Positions 1 to 14,548 of a stretch of 64,000 nt of DNA are shown here, one piece after another. The translations under genes were made by a program, and so were the position numbers. Below the pieces are notes generated by a model that was given only the letters and a program-made list of their open reading frames with translations, made no database searches and had not been told where the DNA came from. Source of the stretch: Auanema rhodensis (Eukaryota > Nematoda > Chromadorea > Rhabditida > Rhabditidae); the NCBI GenBank assembly GCA_964057225.1, contig OZ059900.1, forward strand, positions 9,248,501 through 9,312,500. Reading direction: 5' to 3'. How positions within the stretch are numbered: position 1 is the stretch's first letter; every line of letters begins with the position of its first letter.

Positions 1-67
1 AAAGGGAAACAGGATGAGCAGAGGCCATATCGAACAGCTCATCTATCTCTTTATTCCCCTCGAAAAA
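1..67 (-). CDS. possible partial coding exon at the left window edge
   Basis: On the minus strand an AATTTTAG acceptor (AG at 68-69) opens a frame that stays open to the window edge. It reads FFEGNKEIDELFDMASAHP near its start. The segment is richer in GC than its surroundings, which is typical of exons here. Only about 22 codons are visible, so no family can be assigned and the rest of the gene lies outside the window. It could be a chance open frame. Confidence 0.3.
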
Positions 68-2950
68 CTAAAATTATAAATAAAAGAAAGGTGATTGGAA
101 TAAAATGACAGGAGAAATCTGAGCGTTTTTGGAATCTCAATATGAGAAAAAAATTAGTCATCGAAATAATGTAGTCAATTCGTGACTATAAAGTAAATTC
201 AGACCACAATTCACGATATTAAAACTCATAATTAAATATAAAATTGGCGCGAATTTGAAAGGAATTGAATCATTGGATATGAACTTCGAATAGCGTGCTA
301 CTGTAAGTGACACTTATACGCAGAAGGCATTTTTCCGAATGATTATTCCCAATTGTTCGAAATAGCAGATGTACTTAATGAGCCAAGCAACTGACTAAAT
401 TTATCTGATGAGCATCATGAGAAAAGTATTGCCTTTGACTATTTATCTTATTGTGCAGTCTTTTTGTCATTAATTCTGCGAGCAATTGACGAAAAACTCT
501 TCGTTCTTCTCTATTCTTTTTCATTTTACTAGAAAAGTTGAGAAATTTCAAAATTCGATTAACAAAAACAGAAAAGTCATATATTATTTTCGAACGAATT
601 TAAGTCATTTATTGCTATCCACACACTAAATTTTTTAAAACAACAACTTCACTAAGCTACAAACTTCTCTTTCACACATTTAAAACAGAATAATATTATT
701 TCAATAGCGTGAAGAAACAAAAAATAGAATAAGAATTTGTTAATTCAACATCAATATAATTCCAGCTGTTCCCATTCTTTGCATAAACTAAATTCATTAT
801 TTCTTATTCTCTCTATCTCTGCAAAAATCTTGTACTATTTGTAAATGGGGATCTGTTTGTAAATTAACCTTTGGAAGGCCATAACCTTGGCTGGCTTGCG
901 CTTTTGCGTTTAGAGATGATGAGCATAAATCCAATGAATTAGCTTACAACAAGCCATCTCTTTGCTCCTCATTGTATTCTCGCTTAATAGTACAAAATGA
1001 GTCAGATGATGAGTTTTAGATTAAGATGTCTCTCGCATTAACGTCATATTTAACTTTTCTTTCTCTAAGTCTTCTCTTTGTGTAAGCACTATTTCGCCTT
1101 GGATTGAACTTGTCACCGGATTATCTTCTTTCTCTCTTCTTTGGCTACCCGCCACAACCCATTTTCTTTTGACTTCTGCTAGAGGGAGGCTCTTTGCAGT
1201 TATCCCTTTGCCATTCGTCTTCCTAATGTTGCTCAACTTAGGACAACTGCAACTACTTTCTTTTTATTTCTCTCATTTCTTTCCTTACTCAACTACCCTA
1301 TAATAGTGGGTGGCCGCCAATGGTTTCTGCAATAGAGTAATGGCTATTTATGCTTTTTCCCTTATTTTTCAGTTCACACACAAGCTTTAGGAAATTGAAT
1401 CCAAGTTACCTGTAGCTAATATGGAAATAGCTATGCACCCACAAGTAATAATATTTAAAATTTTTATATTGGAATAGTATATTAAACCTATTTATCGGAA
1501 AATAATTAGAAATTTTCTGAAATTTTAAATTTTTACGTGAGGTTTTATAAGTTATGAGAGAAATATATAGAAATCAAAAATCTGTTACATTATCAAATTC
1601 CTACAAATCCAAAATTCACCGATAAAAGCAAGAAATTTCTTAATAACTCAAAATATATTCAGCAAACTATCAGATGCTTGAATTTCAACAACTGTTTTAG
1701 CAAAAGGCGTCTGTTGGCGCCAAACTGTTTTCTTATTATAGATCAGAAATTGCGCACCAGACGCACTCTTACATCATATATAGACATAGTAAAAATACTC
1801 ACCTGTTAACGGTATAATCGTCTGAAACGAACAGCTGGACAAACCGAGAAAACACAATAAGTAGTCTGCTGAATGATAAGAATAAAGGATATTGTCCTCA
1901 ATTTGAAAAACATGTAAACAAAAGTGTAAATATATGAAATAAATTTGACGATACATAACAAAAATGAATCAGAAATATGAATATGTGGAAGAAAATATTT
2001 TGTTCTTCCATTTCAAAAAATATGTATTATAGAGCTCTGCAAGGTACTACATGAAAGAAAGGAAGCGAAGTTTTTTTTTAGCTGAACGAAAAATTTTAAA
2101 TGTGCTCTTAAACATGGAGCGCGAAACATGGATTAAACAGAATTACTTTATGTAAAGAAATGGGCGGCCTGAGAAACTAACGTATTATGATATTTTAGCT
2201 TTTAGTGCTTTTTGATAAAATAAGAACAATAGAAAAATTGAGATATTTCTTAATAATTGAAAAAATTAAATAAACGGGAAAATTTATCTCAGATAATCAA
2301 TTTAACATGCTAAAATTCAAACAATTAATAGTTAAATTGAATATATATAATAATCTGCATATATAATTAATTTATGCTTAATGTATGAAACTTTAACATT
2401 TATATACATACGTTTATTCTAAATATTATGTATTATGTATTTAATATATGAAATCAGCTGACTGCCAGGTAGTACCAGTTACTTTATTTTTCAATCCAAT
2501 ATGAATAATCTAATTAACCATATCATTTTATCTAAAATATATCCTATATTTATTGCAATATCTGTTCAGTTGTGAATAAAAAAAACAAGACAAGAGGTTG
2601 TGATAATATTTTTACTGAAATCAATGAGCTAATAGACAATCTATAACTTGAAATACAATTTTTCATGACCAAGAATTCTCTCAATGACAGCTTTTCGACA
2701 AATGTTTTGCATTTTAATAACATTGATCGGTGGAAAAATTTATTTAAAAAAATGAAGAAGGAGGATTTGCTTTTGAAAAGAAAAAAATATTAAATACAAA
2801 TATCTAAAAATGAAGATACTGGACAATTAGAATGGGTTGGTTATATTTAATTTTTTTGTTATTATTTCGCAATTATTTTTTTTCAAAAAATTTTTTTTGG
2901 TATTTTTTTCGTTAGAAAATAACGCTAAATCCGGAAAAGCATGATGCTGA
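68..2950. other. gene-poor AT-rich stretch
   Basis: No multi-exon gene could be assembled. A 71-codon minus-strand frame at 1021-1236 is charged and not low-complexity, but it starts only with TTG and has no recognisable splice partners. The segment nearest 2950 should contain the 3' UTR of the small heat-shock gene. Confidence 0.5.
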
Positions 2951-5900
2951 TTAATGATGCTGAATAGCAAGCTGAGGCAATGGAGCTTCCACAGTCAATA
3001 CGCCATCTGTTGAGAGTGTAGATGAAATCAGTTCTGGATTTGTGCCACGAGGCAGAAGGAATTCCTGAAAATCGCTATTCATCAGACTGACAGCCAATCA
3101 TAGACCTATCTAATTTTGTTTCGAACTATAATGTTCTGGTAATATATATGTGAAATCAAGCGTTAATTTCATTATATAGATACATAAGAGTTTCATTATT
3201 ATATTGGAATATATAGATATAGAAACCTACGATTATAAATTTGAAATTGATGATATTTTGATACTTTAAAAGCAATCAGTTTTATAATTTTTAAGGAAAT
3301 CGCATCAATTTTGAAGCTAATACTGTTTTCATAATTTATATGTTATTTCATTCAAAAAATTTCTGTTATAAAACAATATTATGAAATTTGAAAGAAAGTA
3401 TATTTTTGCAAACCTGATTATATTCTCTGAAAACAGTTCGCTGTGGAGTTTTTTCTTCATGCTTTGCGTGAACAAGAAGACGATTATCAATAGTCTTCAC
3501 AGTTACTTCTTCTGGCTTATATTGAGCAACGTCAAATCTAAAAAAAAATTGTAAACGATAGGTTGTGATATAGAAAAAACCTTAAACGGAGAGTTTTTCC
3601 ATCACTCTCATCCTTAATCAAAGGACTCTTGAGATTATCCAAATAAGGATCATATGTTGGACGAGTAGCCATCAAGCTATGAGAATTTGGTCCTCCTGAA
3701 AGAGAGTAAATTACTTTCAAATTTTAAAGGATAGTTTTAATTATGAAAATTGCATCAATTTATATATTTTTTTAAAAACTAGAAATATAGTCTATTATAG
3801 TTGACGTGAAAAGTTTTTGAAAAAATGTTTCCACTGAACTATTAACCAGTATAGACTTTTATGTAATAGTTTCGCTTTGCGGTAGGTTTTCCTTTCGGAA
3901 AAGAGCTATTAAGCATGAAAAAAGCAGTTTATACGAGAAAAAAATATTAATTTAACGCTTGAAAATCCAGATGGGGAATAAAACGTTGACTCGAAGAAGA
4001 AGTATTAGGATTTAGTTCGTCAAAAGAATGCAGAAGTTGATGAAAAGTAGAAGACGGAAGTGAATTGCGTTCGTAGTTCGATAAAGACATTGAGTGAAAA
4101 AGTGAAAAGATTCATCGATGTATAAATCAACATTTTCTACATTTTCTGAATGTAAGTCAGAGACTAAGGAATGAATAGAGAATAAAAAAAGATATGTGAA
4201 AGAAATTTAGCAATAGAATGTGTGAGTTTTAATCCACAAGATGTTTTGATGTCTAATTTATGTTTTTTTTTCTTAGTTCAATCGAATTTTTATGATATTT
4301 TGAGAGTAAAATACGAAATAGTTTATTTTATATTTCCAATTTCAAATACTATTTTGTATAAATATTCAAAATATCTTGATTTAGTAAATAAGGTTATAAA
4401 ATTCATTTGACAATCTGAAATAAAGATATCCGGAAAATAAATAGAAATATTACATAAAGTAGTTTATGCATAAGCAGGCTCTAAAAAGTTGAGAAAAGAA
4501 ACAGAACGTCATGCTGAAGTTTTTTGAACATTATCCTGTGTTGCTGTATTACATTTTGAGAAAAACATGGTGTTCGAAAATAGATGTTGGAGCTGTTCTA
4601 TTTCACAAAATATGGCAAATTAGCGCAATCTATGGTTTGGATGTACACTAATACTTTTTTACTACTAATTCTGCTTGTCAATGAGGTAATTGGATTCAAG
4701 TTGCTTCAAGTTAAACGTGAAAAAAACAATTGAGAAAAAGGGACCACTGCTTCCAAAATTCGCAACACAAGGTTAGTTGAATTAATCTTGATAAATTGAA
4801 GAGAAAATGAAAAAAAGTTGACATTGTCAATAACTTTTCTTGGCAACTTTTCTCATTTTCAAAAGAAGTATCTTTGAAACGGATGTGAAATCAAGTAGAC
4901 GCTAGGGAAGCATATATCTGAACTCATGGATCGCTTCTGGGGACATGCTGCAGGGTAAGCGCCACGCAGACATACATGGGAAGAAATGCTGTGAATAGAA
5001 ACGCATAAACAACTTTTCTTCAAACATTTTTTGTTTATAGTGCTTTACTTTTATTCTCTTTTTTTTCAATCAACAAGATAATATTTCCAGAAAAATGATG
5101 AACTGAAGAATAAAAGTGATGGCAAATATCAGAAAATGTAGAGTATAAGATGCGTTGAAAAACACTTGCATCATATTAAGAATGAAAGTTTCAGAATTTT
5201 GATAACTTAGAATGAGCATATGCCAAAAGACTTTTTCTTTTTCTGTCAAAGAAACATATGAGCTAAGAAATTGCATTTTTCGTTCTATTTCAGTTTGGCT
5301 TGACAATCAACTTTTTTCATCATTTTTTATGATATTTTAAGCATCACATCTCTTCTTTTCTTTGTCTGACTCTTATGTTAGCTCTTGAAAATATTGGATA
5401 TTGCTAATAACATGTCAAAAACGACAGAAATCTATTTTAGTTTCAAACAGCAATTGGTTTCTTGTAAATGATTTTAACCTTCATGTCAAAAATATATGTC
5501 CTACTCAAGCCCTATCTAATAGAAATTAAAATTCCAGGTTGTGCAGAAAAGAAAAATATGTATTTATCCTTATTTTAAATGTTTTTCTCCACATTCCTGT
5601 TCACTGTCATGTATCTCCATCTTATTTTTCTTTAATTTCATCTTTTTAACTAGTACGTCTTTTGCTGTGTACTCACGGCACGCTTCAGCACTCTTCACCT
5701 CTATGGCACTCTCATTTCTCTATATACACTCTAGTTGTTCAATTTATTTTTATCTGCATCTCGTCCCTTTTTCTTCACATATTTAGTTCTTTATTGAGCC
5801 TTACATTCCAGACTAGTATGTGAACAAGGCTACATTTATTCTTTTGCTGTTTTCTTTGACATCTGACAGACCAACAACATACATTTCCTTACATGCATGA

Positions 5901-6787
5901 GCTATTATTCATATTTGTTTAGATTTTTGATCTTGCACTTTTACCAAAAAAGGAATGTTTATTGAGAAAATGAACTAAAAAATTAAATTTAACAGCTGTT
6001 TATAAACTAAGCTTTTCATTTCTGAACCCTTAAGTTGATCAAGCTGATCAAGTTGAAAAGCAATCATTGCAGGAAAAACTTTTTTTTCTGTTTGTGAAAC
6101 AGACTAATACGATTACATACATATTGCTTCTTTAAATAATTTTGCAAAAAAGCCACGGCACTGTTATGCAAATAGTTTTAGATAAACATTATTCATTCTC
6201 TTTCACGTTTAAGCTATATCGTATCGACTGCAACCAACACACCTTTTTTTCGTTTGAATATTTGCAAATTTTTGCCGAATAACTTATCAAAATTTTTCTA
6301 ATTTTGAATTTTTTTGAATTTTCTTATTTTTTCTTTGTGTAATATGAATTATCTGTAAACGAACGTACCTCTGCTAGAGAATGGTGGTGGGGAGAAACTA
6401 TCGCCGTGACGACGGCTTTCTTGATGCTCGGACATCTGGTTATAAGTAGATCCATTTCCGATAGCTGGCTGATGTGGACGATATCCTGACAATAAGAATA
6501 GAATATCATTCGTTTGATGTTTTTAAATATTTAATCAATTATTAAGGATTGTTTAAAGAGAAAAAGAGAATTTCTAATTCGACGAAAGTGAGAAAAGCCC
6601 TATCGAAATTTGTACAGAGAGAACAATTGAATTAAATTGAATATTTACCTTCAAATTCAGCACGAAGACGTCTCATCTCATCTTCAACCCGACGCATTTC
6701 ATGGTCAAAACGATCCCGCATGTTGCCAAACTCGTTGTCAATAACAGAATGGTTAGACTTGTTGATATCAATGCGACGCTCAGACAT
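2951..6787 (-). CDS. hsp-25: small heat-shock protein (alpha-crystallin family), HSP-25-like
   Basis: Five exons on the minus strand: 6787-6649, 6485-6369, 3695-3581, 3537-3414 and 3064-2951. Splice phases agree throughout and give 202 aa, close to the usual length of nematode HSP-25. The N-terminus (MSERRIDINKSNHSV) leads into a charged segment (HEMRRVEDEMRRLRAEFEG) with helical or coiled-coil character. A proline/serine linker follows. The alpha-crystallin domain lies at about residues 117-195: RLRFDVAQYKPEEVTVK, then LLVHAKHEE, then DGVLTVEAPLP. The tail ends in AIQHH. Such proteins are ATP-independent chaperones that form oligomers; nematode HSP-25 is muscle-associated (family knowledge). 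The start is the first ATG after a TTTTTTAG acceptor ending at 6798, which could serve trans-splicing or a 5' UTR intron. A 2.7-kb intron separates exons 2 and 3. The family is certain; the hsp-25 orthology is likely. Confidence 0.93.
3696..6368 (-). other. 2.7-kb intron of the small heat-shock gene
   Basis: This is the large intron between exons 2 and 3. It contains an imperfect 60-nt foldback at 4801-4860, annotated separately. Several short open frames here are AT-rich and low-complexity, without splice or family support. No nested gene was found. Confidence 0.6.
4801..4860. repeat. imperfect 60-nt inverted repeat (hairpin)
   Basis: The left arm at 4803-4820 (GAAAATGAAAAAAAGTTG) and the right arm at 4844-4860 (CAACTTTTCTCATTTTC) pair over about 17 bp, with one mismatch or bulge and a loop of about 23 nt. 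The size is in the range of a short foldback or a small pre-miRNA, but the arms are A/T-homopolymeric and chance is possible. Confidence 0.4.
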
Positions 6788-6797
6788 TTTGATCTAA

Positions 6798-9700
6798 CTA
6801 AAAAAAGTTGGATTACAGCAAGAAAATAGGTGACAGATATAGAAATGACAATAGGCAGAACGAGAAATATCAAATTATCGACATCAAATGGTTAAGATTT
6901 CTCTTCATTAAAAAGAAATTAATATATTAGATATGGAAATGATGGCTCGCAATTTTATTATATTAATCGTTAACTATTAGAGATTTTAAAGAAAAAATTG
7001 CTTAATATTGCTTAATAATCAGAAAAGAATAAGGTAAGTAAATGTAGAATACAACAAACTTTGTATTGAGGAGACATAGAAAGAGTGAAGAAGAAATATG
7101 GAGGAAAGGTGAAGAGGTAAAAACAGAAACCTTATAGGCTGCTTCTCTTGCCTATTTGCAAGCAAACAATGAACTTCACCCCTACGTGAAAACTATTGTG
7201 AAGAAGTAACATATCATAAAAATTTAATAATGCTTAACAAATAGTAAATTGAATGAAAAAAAATTTGAAATTTGAAAATAATAGCAAAAAGAAGAAATTA
7301 CGTAATTTATTGTTGAAAAACTTAACAACAAATTTATTTGAAAATGACCGTTAACCTGAAAATGATTACAAAGAGAAGACAACTTTGAACATCACGAGTA
7401 AACAGTCAAAAGTTGTTATATTGAGAAATTTAAACACAAAAATAAGTAGCTAGGAGGTGAAAATCAATAATAATGTAGCCATTCCATCTGTTTTTGCACT
7501 TTTTAGTATGGACAGCAGTTTAGATAAGAATCAATTCGCATGCGATTATAAAATAAAATTGAAATATTTTGTTATTTGGATATATAAAAAAAAGTTTTAA
7601 CAGCCTAATATGAGAAGAAGAAACGTTTAATTTACGAAATCTCGTAGTTGCGCTCTGTATAATATAAATTCGTTACGATGATCACAAATGAATTTTCAAT
7701 GGGACACCGTGAGAGAGGAGGGTGTGGGGGGTGTTGAAGATCTAGCCTGCAGTTCTCAACTGATCTAGGTCATACATTAGAGAATCTTAAACCTATCGTC
7801 CATTAAAATGTCAATAGAAACACTCTTATTCATCATCAACATCAACATCATCAAAATCAGAATTATTTCTCTTTCTATCTCTATCTCTTCTTTCTATCAC
7901 TCAATTCCCTCTCTCTTTTTCATTCTTCATCTATCTATTGAATATTATGAGAACGTCACACTAAACAGCATTAGCATCCACGAGAGAAAAAGATAAATGA
8001 AAACGAAATAAAATGAATGCTTTATATTAAGAATATAAGTTTAAAATAAGAGAAAACATGATGAAAATGTTTTTTTTTCAACAACATCAACACAAACTTT
8101 TCAAACTTCAAGCAAACTTTTTCTGTTCATGGTCGTACTGAGAGAATTAAGCCCTTGAATAATCTGGCATGTAACAATGCTATTAAACAGCTTTCATTTT
8201 TCCTTCGTCACCTTTGCGACGCTGTGGCATGTGTAGGCTGTAATGTAAATACGCCAGTTGTTACTAAGTAACATTTTTTTTCCACATGAGAAATTTTTCA
8301 GGGGTAAAGGCCTACAACATAAAACAAATATCAAAAATAATAACAAATCGGAATTTGTCTGATAGAATATAAGAATGTTAAAGTATTTTTCTGATATATT
8401 GTGGGAGAATAATCAAGAAAAGTATAAGATTCAAATGACAGATAGGCTTAGTAAAATAATGCTCAGATACAGAGTGCATAAACTTTTGAACTTTTGAATG
8501 ACATTGAAATTACAATAGAAATATATGTAAATTATTTCTGATCGTGTGTACATGACAACAAATAGTTTGGTGGCTGAGGATGTAAAATGAGGACATGTCA
8601 AACAATCTTAGACAAGGTCATGTTACTTAGTGTGGCAAAGAAAATATATTTTACTAATCTCAATCCGTAGTTAAACTGAGCATGAAATGCAATGTTTTGG
8701 CAATGTAAACCTAATGAAATATTTCTCAATAACAAATCATGCTATAGTCGTGGATAGACAGTGAATGATAATTGAAATTTCTTCAAGAGAAGATTGAGTC
8801 AGACAGATATTATCAGCTGATATCTTATCTGTGCAATTTATTGCTAAATAAACTGTTGAATATAAAAGAGAAATAAATATTAATTTTGGAAAACATTGCC
8901 CAATAAAGACGTAATATTGCAGGTTTGTCGGAAAACAGAACTGATTTCTCATCTAGTTGTTCAGTTTGAAAAGAAATTACTATAGAGAACTACATCTACC
9001 CTGCTGTGAGACATAAAATGGCCTTCTGACGACCTCCATGACTAGCTTGATATTAGTTCCGTAACTTTGAATGAAGAAAAACTGATACGAATTGATTGAA
9101 TTAGCGGCAAAAACACGATAAATACAACAGAAAGCGATAGATATAGAAAGACACACAACTATATTTCAACCCCTTGAGGATTTATATCAAATATTTCATT
9201 AACGCCAGGGAGAAAGCATGTGTGAAATGAATCAACTAAACTGCTGATTTTATTCATTTCTTAGCTCAATGGCTTTGTTCTTTAAGTTAAACACGAGAAA
9301 TATGGAACCAATAAAGAATGTGCATTAGAAATAAATGTAATAAGATGTAATTCAAGAAAGTCTATATTGAATAAAAAGGATTATATCCAGATGTGTATTA
9401 CAAATATGTTAAATATGTAATCGGAGAATATAATTCATTATCGTGGTGAAAAGGTTTGTCATTCAGTTTGAACTTCAAAATAATTCAAAATATGCGATAA
9501 TCAGCTGCATATTTTGAAATTTTTGGAATTTTTCGTCATTTCCAGTAGCGTATTGATAAGAAAATTGTAGGTATTTTCATGCTATCTCATTAAACGTTTG
9601 TAATCCATATCACAAATGAAATTGTGACGTTGAATTGTATAAAAGATTAGTGAAAAGAAGCAAGAAGGGTGCATCATTAACGATAAATAAGTAAAATTGT

Positions 9701-11717
9701 AAAATAAAATGCTTAAGATATAATTGTTAAACATGTGTGTAACCTGCTGCTGGCTGGAGACTGCTTCGTCTATTTGGCAGTGCAAACATAGTCTGCGTAA
9801 TCGACTGTGTGAGGCATAAGAGATGATGATTTTGTAATGCCGAAGTTGCTGATGATGTTGGTATAGAATAAAAGAAGAGAAATGAGATGGAAAAAAAGAA
9901 AAAGCCGTTATAATATGAAATGAGAGGGTAGAAGGATGTTAGAGAAGACGGGCGGAAGAACGGAAAAGATGGCGACTGCACTGCGCTGGTAAACCTGGGC
10001 AGCAGGCGCGCAAGTGAAAAAGAGAAGAGCAGGAACGTAGAGATGAGAGAGCTGACAAGAGAAATACAAACTACGTGGGCAGGCGTATGGCAAAGAGCGT
10101 TGGTGGAGATGATGATATTGACGACGACGGTCGTGTTGATGAAAATAGGCGAAGGTGCGAGAAAACGCGAATGAGAGAATGGAGGATTAGATACTTTGAA
10201 GAAAGAGAGAAAAAGAATATTCTATGCCTGGATTTCAGAAATTGAGAGAAAGGAAAACCAAACATCGATAATCAGACCGAGGAAATCACATTGGACAGAG
10301 TACAAGAGAGCATTGTAAATGACAGGTCGAAGAAATATAAGGGGCAAATGAAAATCATGAAGAGTTTGTGGTAAAGGGACATGAGAAACATCAGATAAAG
10401 GATATTGAACGTATAAGATGAAGAAGCGGAACATGAAGAAAGTTCGACAGATGCACGTATCGACTGGGAAGAGATAATATACAATGTTATTCTATTGTTG
10501 TTTTCTTCATCCGACATTGTCATTCATGATTTTTGAGAATATCTGTGTACGCCCACGTTCATGTGTTCATCTCAAACCGCATGCCACAAACTTCCCTCAG
10601 GATCATATGTGAAGACAACTGTCTAAGATAAAAAAATTTTTTTCTTCACATTTCGATTCAAGTATGGAGGAGGAAGGGTATTGGCAAAAACAAAGAAAAT
10701 AACAGAACCAACTGATCATGGCTAGAATATCACAACGTTTTATGAAAAATACAGCATAAATACATTCAAAAACGACATATGTGCGCGAAAAAAAAAGTGG
10801 TTACAGAAGCGATCAGCAGAATCATCTGAGGAGGAGAAAAATCATTCATCAACACATTTTTCCTTTCGTTTCTCTCGTTCGCTTTTATTCTCTCTTGCTT
10901 TTTGTGTCTATTTCTTTCTTCGCATGATTCATCTATTATCTGACAATAGAAGCAGATAAAGTGGGTTTAAAGTAAGATAACTGGTAAACAGACGTCCTTA
11001 GTCCTACATATGCATCTCAAGACGTATGCAGAAGGGATCAAATAGATTATTTGCGTACACAACTTTTTTTCTACGTTAATGATTTGACATAATTAATATG
11101 AACAAGCAATTAGTAGTATAGGAATGTGATATGTGATTTGTTGAATAATCAACAAAAACTTAGAAATAATTAGGATATTTCAAACCAATTCAAGTTATCA
11201 TATAGTAAACTAACTATAACGTTATATTTATGTTCTTTTATAAAGTTTAACCAATAAAAATAAAGAAACAAGAAGTATTACACAACAACAAATGAATAAA
11301 TATATATCAAACAAACTTATTTAGAGTTTGAGATATCATATAAGCAAGAGGAGGGTTGGAGTGGGATGTGAGTTCTATAGTCCTCAACAGATGACTCTCA
11401 TCCAATTCACTAACAGTTGTTGTTTTAATGTTGTTCCTAGCTATTAAATCAATTAAATTTCATTGTTACAAATATACGTAAAAAATAGAAAATGATTGAC
11501 GTGCATTCAACACAAGAATCAAGTATACACATAAACATTTGAGAAAAAAAAACATAAAATAGAAATATATATAGCTATTTGTACAGCAAGTATTTCAACA
11601 AATTACAAATCAAATTGTCTGTAATATAATAGACAAATTTAGAAAAAACTATATATAGATATTAATTATAAAGTGGTATACGTATAGTATACGTATGGTA
11701 TATGTTATGAGTAAATA
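6798..11717. other. intergenic or 5' region between hsp-25 and the nicotinic receptor gene
   Basis: The + strand is purine-rich over most of this stretch (for example 9600-10450), so the minus strand is pyrimidine-rich. Overlapping minus-strand frames at 9727-10523 are Ser/Phe/Leu-rich artefacts of that bias. G-rich patches lie at about 7710-7735 and 11345-11365. The right end should hold the 3' UTR of the receptor gene. Confidence 0.5.
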
Positions 11718-14548
11718 CTACGGATGAAAGTGCGGAGTTGAGAGAATAATTGCTGTCAAGCAGACTGTCATGAATAAAGTGAATAGAACAAGGCAAAAAC
11801 GATCCAATACTAATGCTGCATATTTCCAGTCTTCCTGAAATTATATTGATTATACTATAAAATTATTGTATTATTATCGGCTCATTGTGAATACTAATGC
11901 GATGATTCATATGAATATTTAAGTTTAAATCGGAAACTGATGCGCAAAAAGTATCAAAACCCATAGATACAGATTGTTAATTGAGCTGTAAAACTAGTTT
12001 AAACGCAGTTTAAAAACTTTTTTCTTCTTTTAAAATGTTTTCCAGAATGATACAAACCTGATCCATTTTTATCTTCTCCTTTTCATCAAAATGTTCTCGA
12101 ATATGTTTTAAACGATTCAAAATATGCTGATAATATGTTACAACTCGCAAGATATAGGCATTATTTGATGAATCTGTAAAATATATTTTTCATTGTTGAG
12201 TGAAAAATGTTTATTATACTTACTACTTGTACGAACATCTTCCATACATTTTTGTATATATTTTTCTACTTGTGTCATACGCTTAGTTGATTTTGAGCTT
12301 TGACCTTTGCGCATACGTCTACTACTACGAAATATTCCTGAGCCAACTTTACGTTCTAAATGAAGACGCTCCGTAGGAATGCTGCAGCAATTTGTTGATG
12401 AATGTAAGTTTGTAACTGTTTACCTGTGAAGCTTTCGTAAAAGTGGATTATCTTTACGAGGTGGTAAAGAATATGAATCAACACTACGACATGTACACTC
12501 ACATTGTGAAGTTCCTTGACACTATAATATTATTGTATTAATGCTAATATTCAGAAAAACATACATCAAGTGATTCCATAGAAACTAGAAAATTGGTTAC
12601 AGGAGCTGCTCTCCGCTTCTTATAATGCATTCCAGGTCTTTTCATCATCAAAAACCACGGAATCCATTCCAAAAACAATTTATAAAACTAAATTGGCTTA
12701 AAAGAATATACAAATAATTAATTAGCAGCATACTGTTGGTGACATATTACAGTTATGTGGTTGACGATAACGTATATTCAGAACTGTTATTGTAAATGCG
12801 GTTGATACAGATACAAGCAAAGTAAGAGTTGAGAAGAACATGCCTGAAACAAATAAAAAATGTCACTATAGTTTTGAAAAACAATAGTAAATCTCTAACC
12901 AAGTAGTGGTACAGCTTCTGATGTTGGTGGAGTAGCATCACTAACGATTGTAACAAAAAAGCAGAGAGATAGTAATATAGTAGTTTCTAAAACAATTGCA
13001 TGAGTAATTTTCATTTTATCACATTTAATAATCTAACGATATCCAATTTTTTCACTCATATCATGAGCTGGAAGACAAAATCCCATCAGTGTCATAACAG
13101 AGACCAGCAAAGATGGCAATACAATATTAAAAAGATAAAATATTGTTCGTCTTCTGAAATATTTCAGAATGTAATATTCAAATTAAAATGTTCAAAAATC
13201 AATAATGTAGTATGTAAACTATTGATTGAATATAATCTATAACAACAATAAGAGCAGCAAGTAATAGCAGAAAATGGAGGGATTTGAGTAGTCCATTCAA
13301 AACAATATTAAAAAACTTACAAAATTAAATCTTTTTCGAATTATGCTTATTTACATTTTTGCCAAAAAATTTCTTTACTTCTCACCTTAATACCATGTAA
13401 AATGTAACTGTTGAATAAGGCTCAGGACAGCAGGCTGTATAAGTAACTTCACGAATAGCTGGAGCTTTGATAAGATGCCATTCACCACTTGGTGTGTAAG
13501 TTGATAGATCCATGCCATCACTTTCACCATCCTCTCGACTGATATGCAGATCTAATGCATGACCGTGATATGTCCAACTTCCAAACTAATAAGAAAAATT
13601 TGATTAAATTCGAGCAAATGATATTATTTGATTCATATTTTTGTTTTTATTTGTTTAGTTCTAATGTTTTCTTTTTTAAAAGTTACGTGATATCACCTTA
13701 AGATAGCATGTCTGCTCATCAAATGGAAAATATGTAATATCCATTTTGCAACTAGCACGAAAGATTCCTGGAGGCACCCAATTCACTTCACCTGTATGAT
13801 ATACAACTTCGTTCGATTTAAATGTTGAATCGTATTCTTCACTTGCACTGAAAAGCACAAATATGATTTTTTCCGGCAGAAAATTTGTCTTTCAAAGCAA
13901 TTTTCATTTTTCATATTTCTGGCTTTAATATTGAATTTGGCCGTAATCAGTTCACCTATTATATAAAAGTACATCAGGACGCCAAATTTGATTTTCGCCT
14001 CCAGCAAAGCGTATACTAGTTATTCCACCATATTTGGCCGAATCCCAAGCTAGTCGGTAATCTATCCAGATCTATAATATATGTTTTTTATTTAACAATT
14101 CTCTTTTGAATGTTGCATTTTACATATTTAAGCCACGCATTTAATTCAATTATTTGATCTTTACCATCCTAAAATTTGAGATAATATGATGATAGAATAA
14201 TAATATGTAGTTATACCAATCCCATAATTTGTTGAAGAAATACTTTCATTTCAACGTTCAAGGCTTGAGATGAATTACGTACAGGACGCACTAGTTTACT
14301 ATAGTTATTTAGAATATCTCTGTAATTTATCATTTTTATTTTATGCTTTTTAGAAAATATAATTAATTTTTCTCCAGTTTCACTTATGAAAATTAATATT
14401 TAAGCAGAAAAAAATGATATCAATATATAACGAACCTGTACAGCTGATTCTCAATTTTACTGGCAGCTGTCTGCTTAAATAATAAAAGAATCAAAATAAT
14501 GATAGTAGCTGATATAGAAATATATAATTTGCTCATATCGATATACAT
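11718..14548 (-). CDS. nicotinic acetylcholine receptor alpha-type subunit (Cys-loop ligand-gated channel)
   Basis: Fourteen phase-consistent minus-strand exons: 14548-14436, 14319-14217, 14168-14124, 14071-13956, 13847-13697, 13585-13386, 13153-13038, 12986-12900, 12843-12734, 12687-12565, 12521-12424, 12381-12224, 12173-12058 and 11834-11718. They give 550 aa. The start is the first ATG after an in-frame stop; a second in-frame ATG lies 12 nt downstream. A signal peptide (about 1-29) precedes the ligand-binding domain. That domain has WIDYRLAWD, IWRPDVLLYN, TGEVNWVPPGIF and a Cys-loop with C159 and C173 separated by 13 residues. The vicinal pair C228-C229 (YTACCPEPY) marks an alpha subunit. 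M1 is FYLFNIVLPSLLVSVMTLMG, M2 includes TTILLSLCFFVTIV, and M3 ends FTITVLNIRYR. A long intracellular loop with a Cys-rich patch (CQGTSQCECTC) precedes M4. It forms acetylcholine-gated cation channels in the plasma membrane (family knowledge). The exact ACR orthologue is unresolved. Confidence 0.95.

Noticed and set aside
1021-1236. 71-codon charged minus-strand frame
   Set aside because: It lacks an ATG start (TTG only), in-phase partner exons and a recognised family. It was kept only as a remark.
9727-10523. Overlapping minus-strand frames of 60-84 codons
   Set aside because: Several frames are open at once in a purine-rich block, and none has homology-like motifs or matching splice phases.
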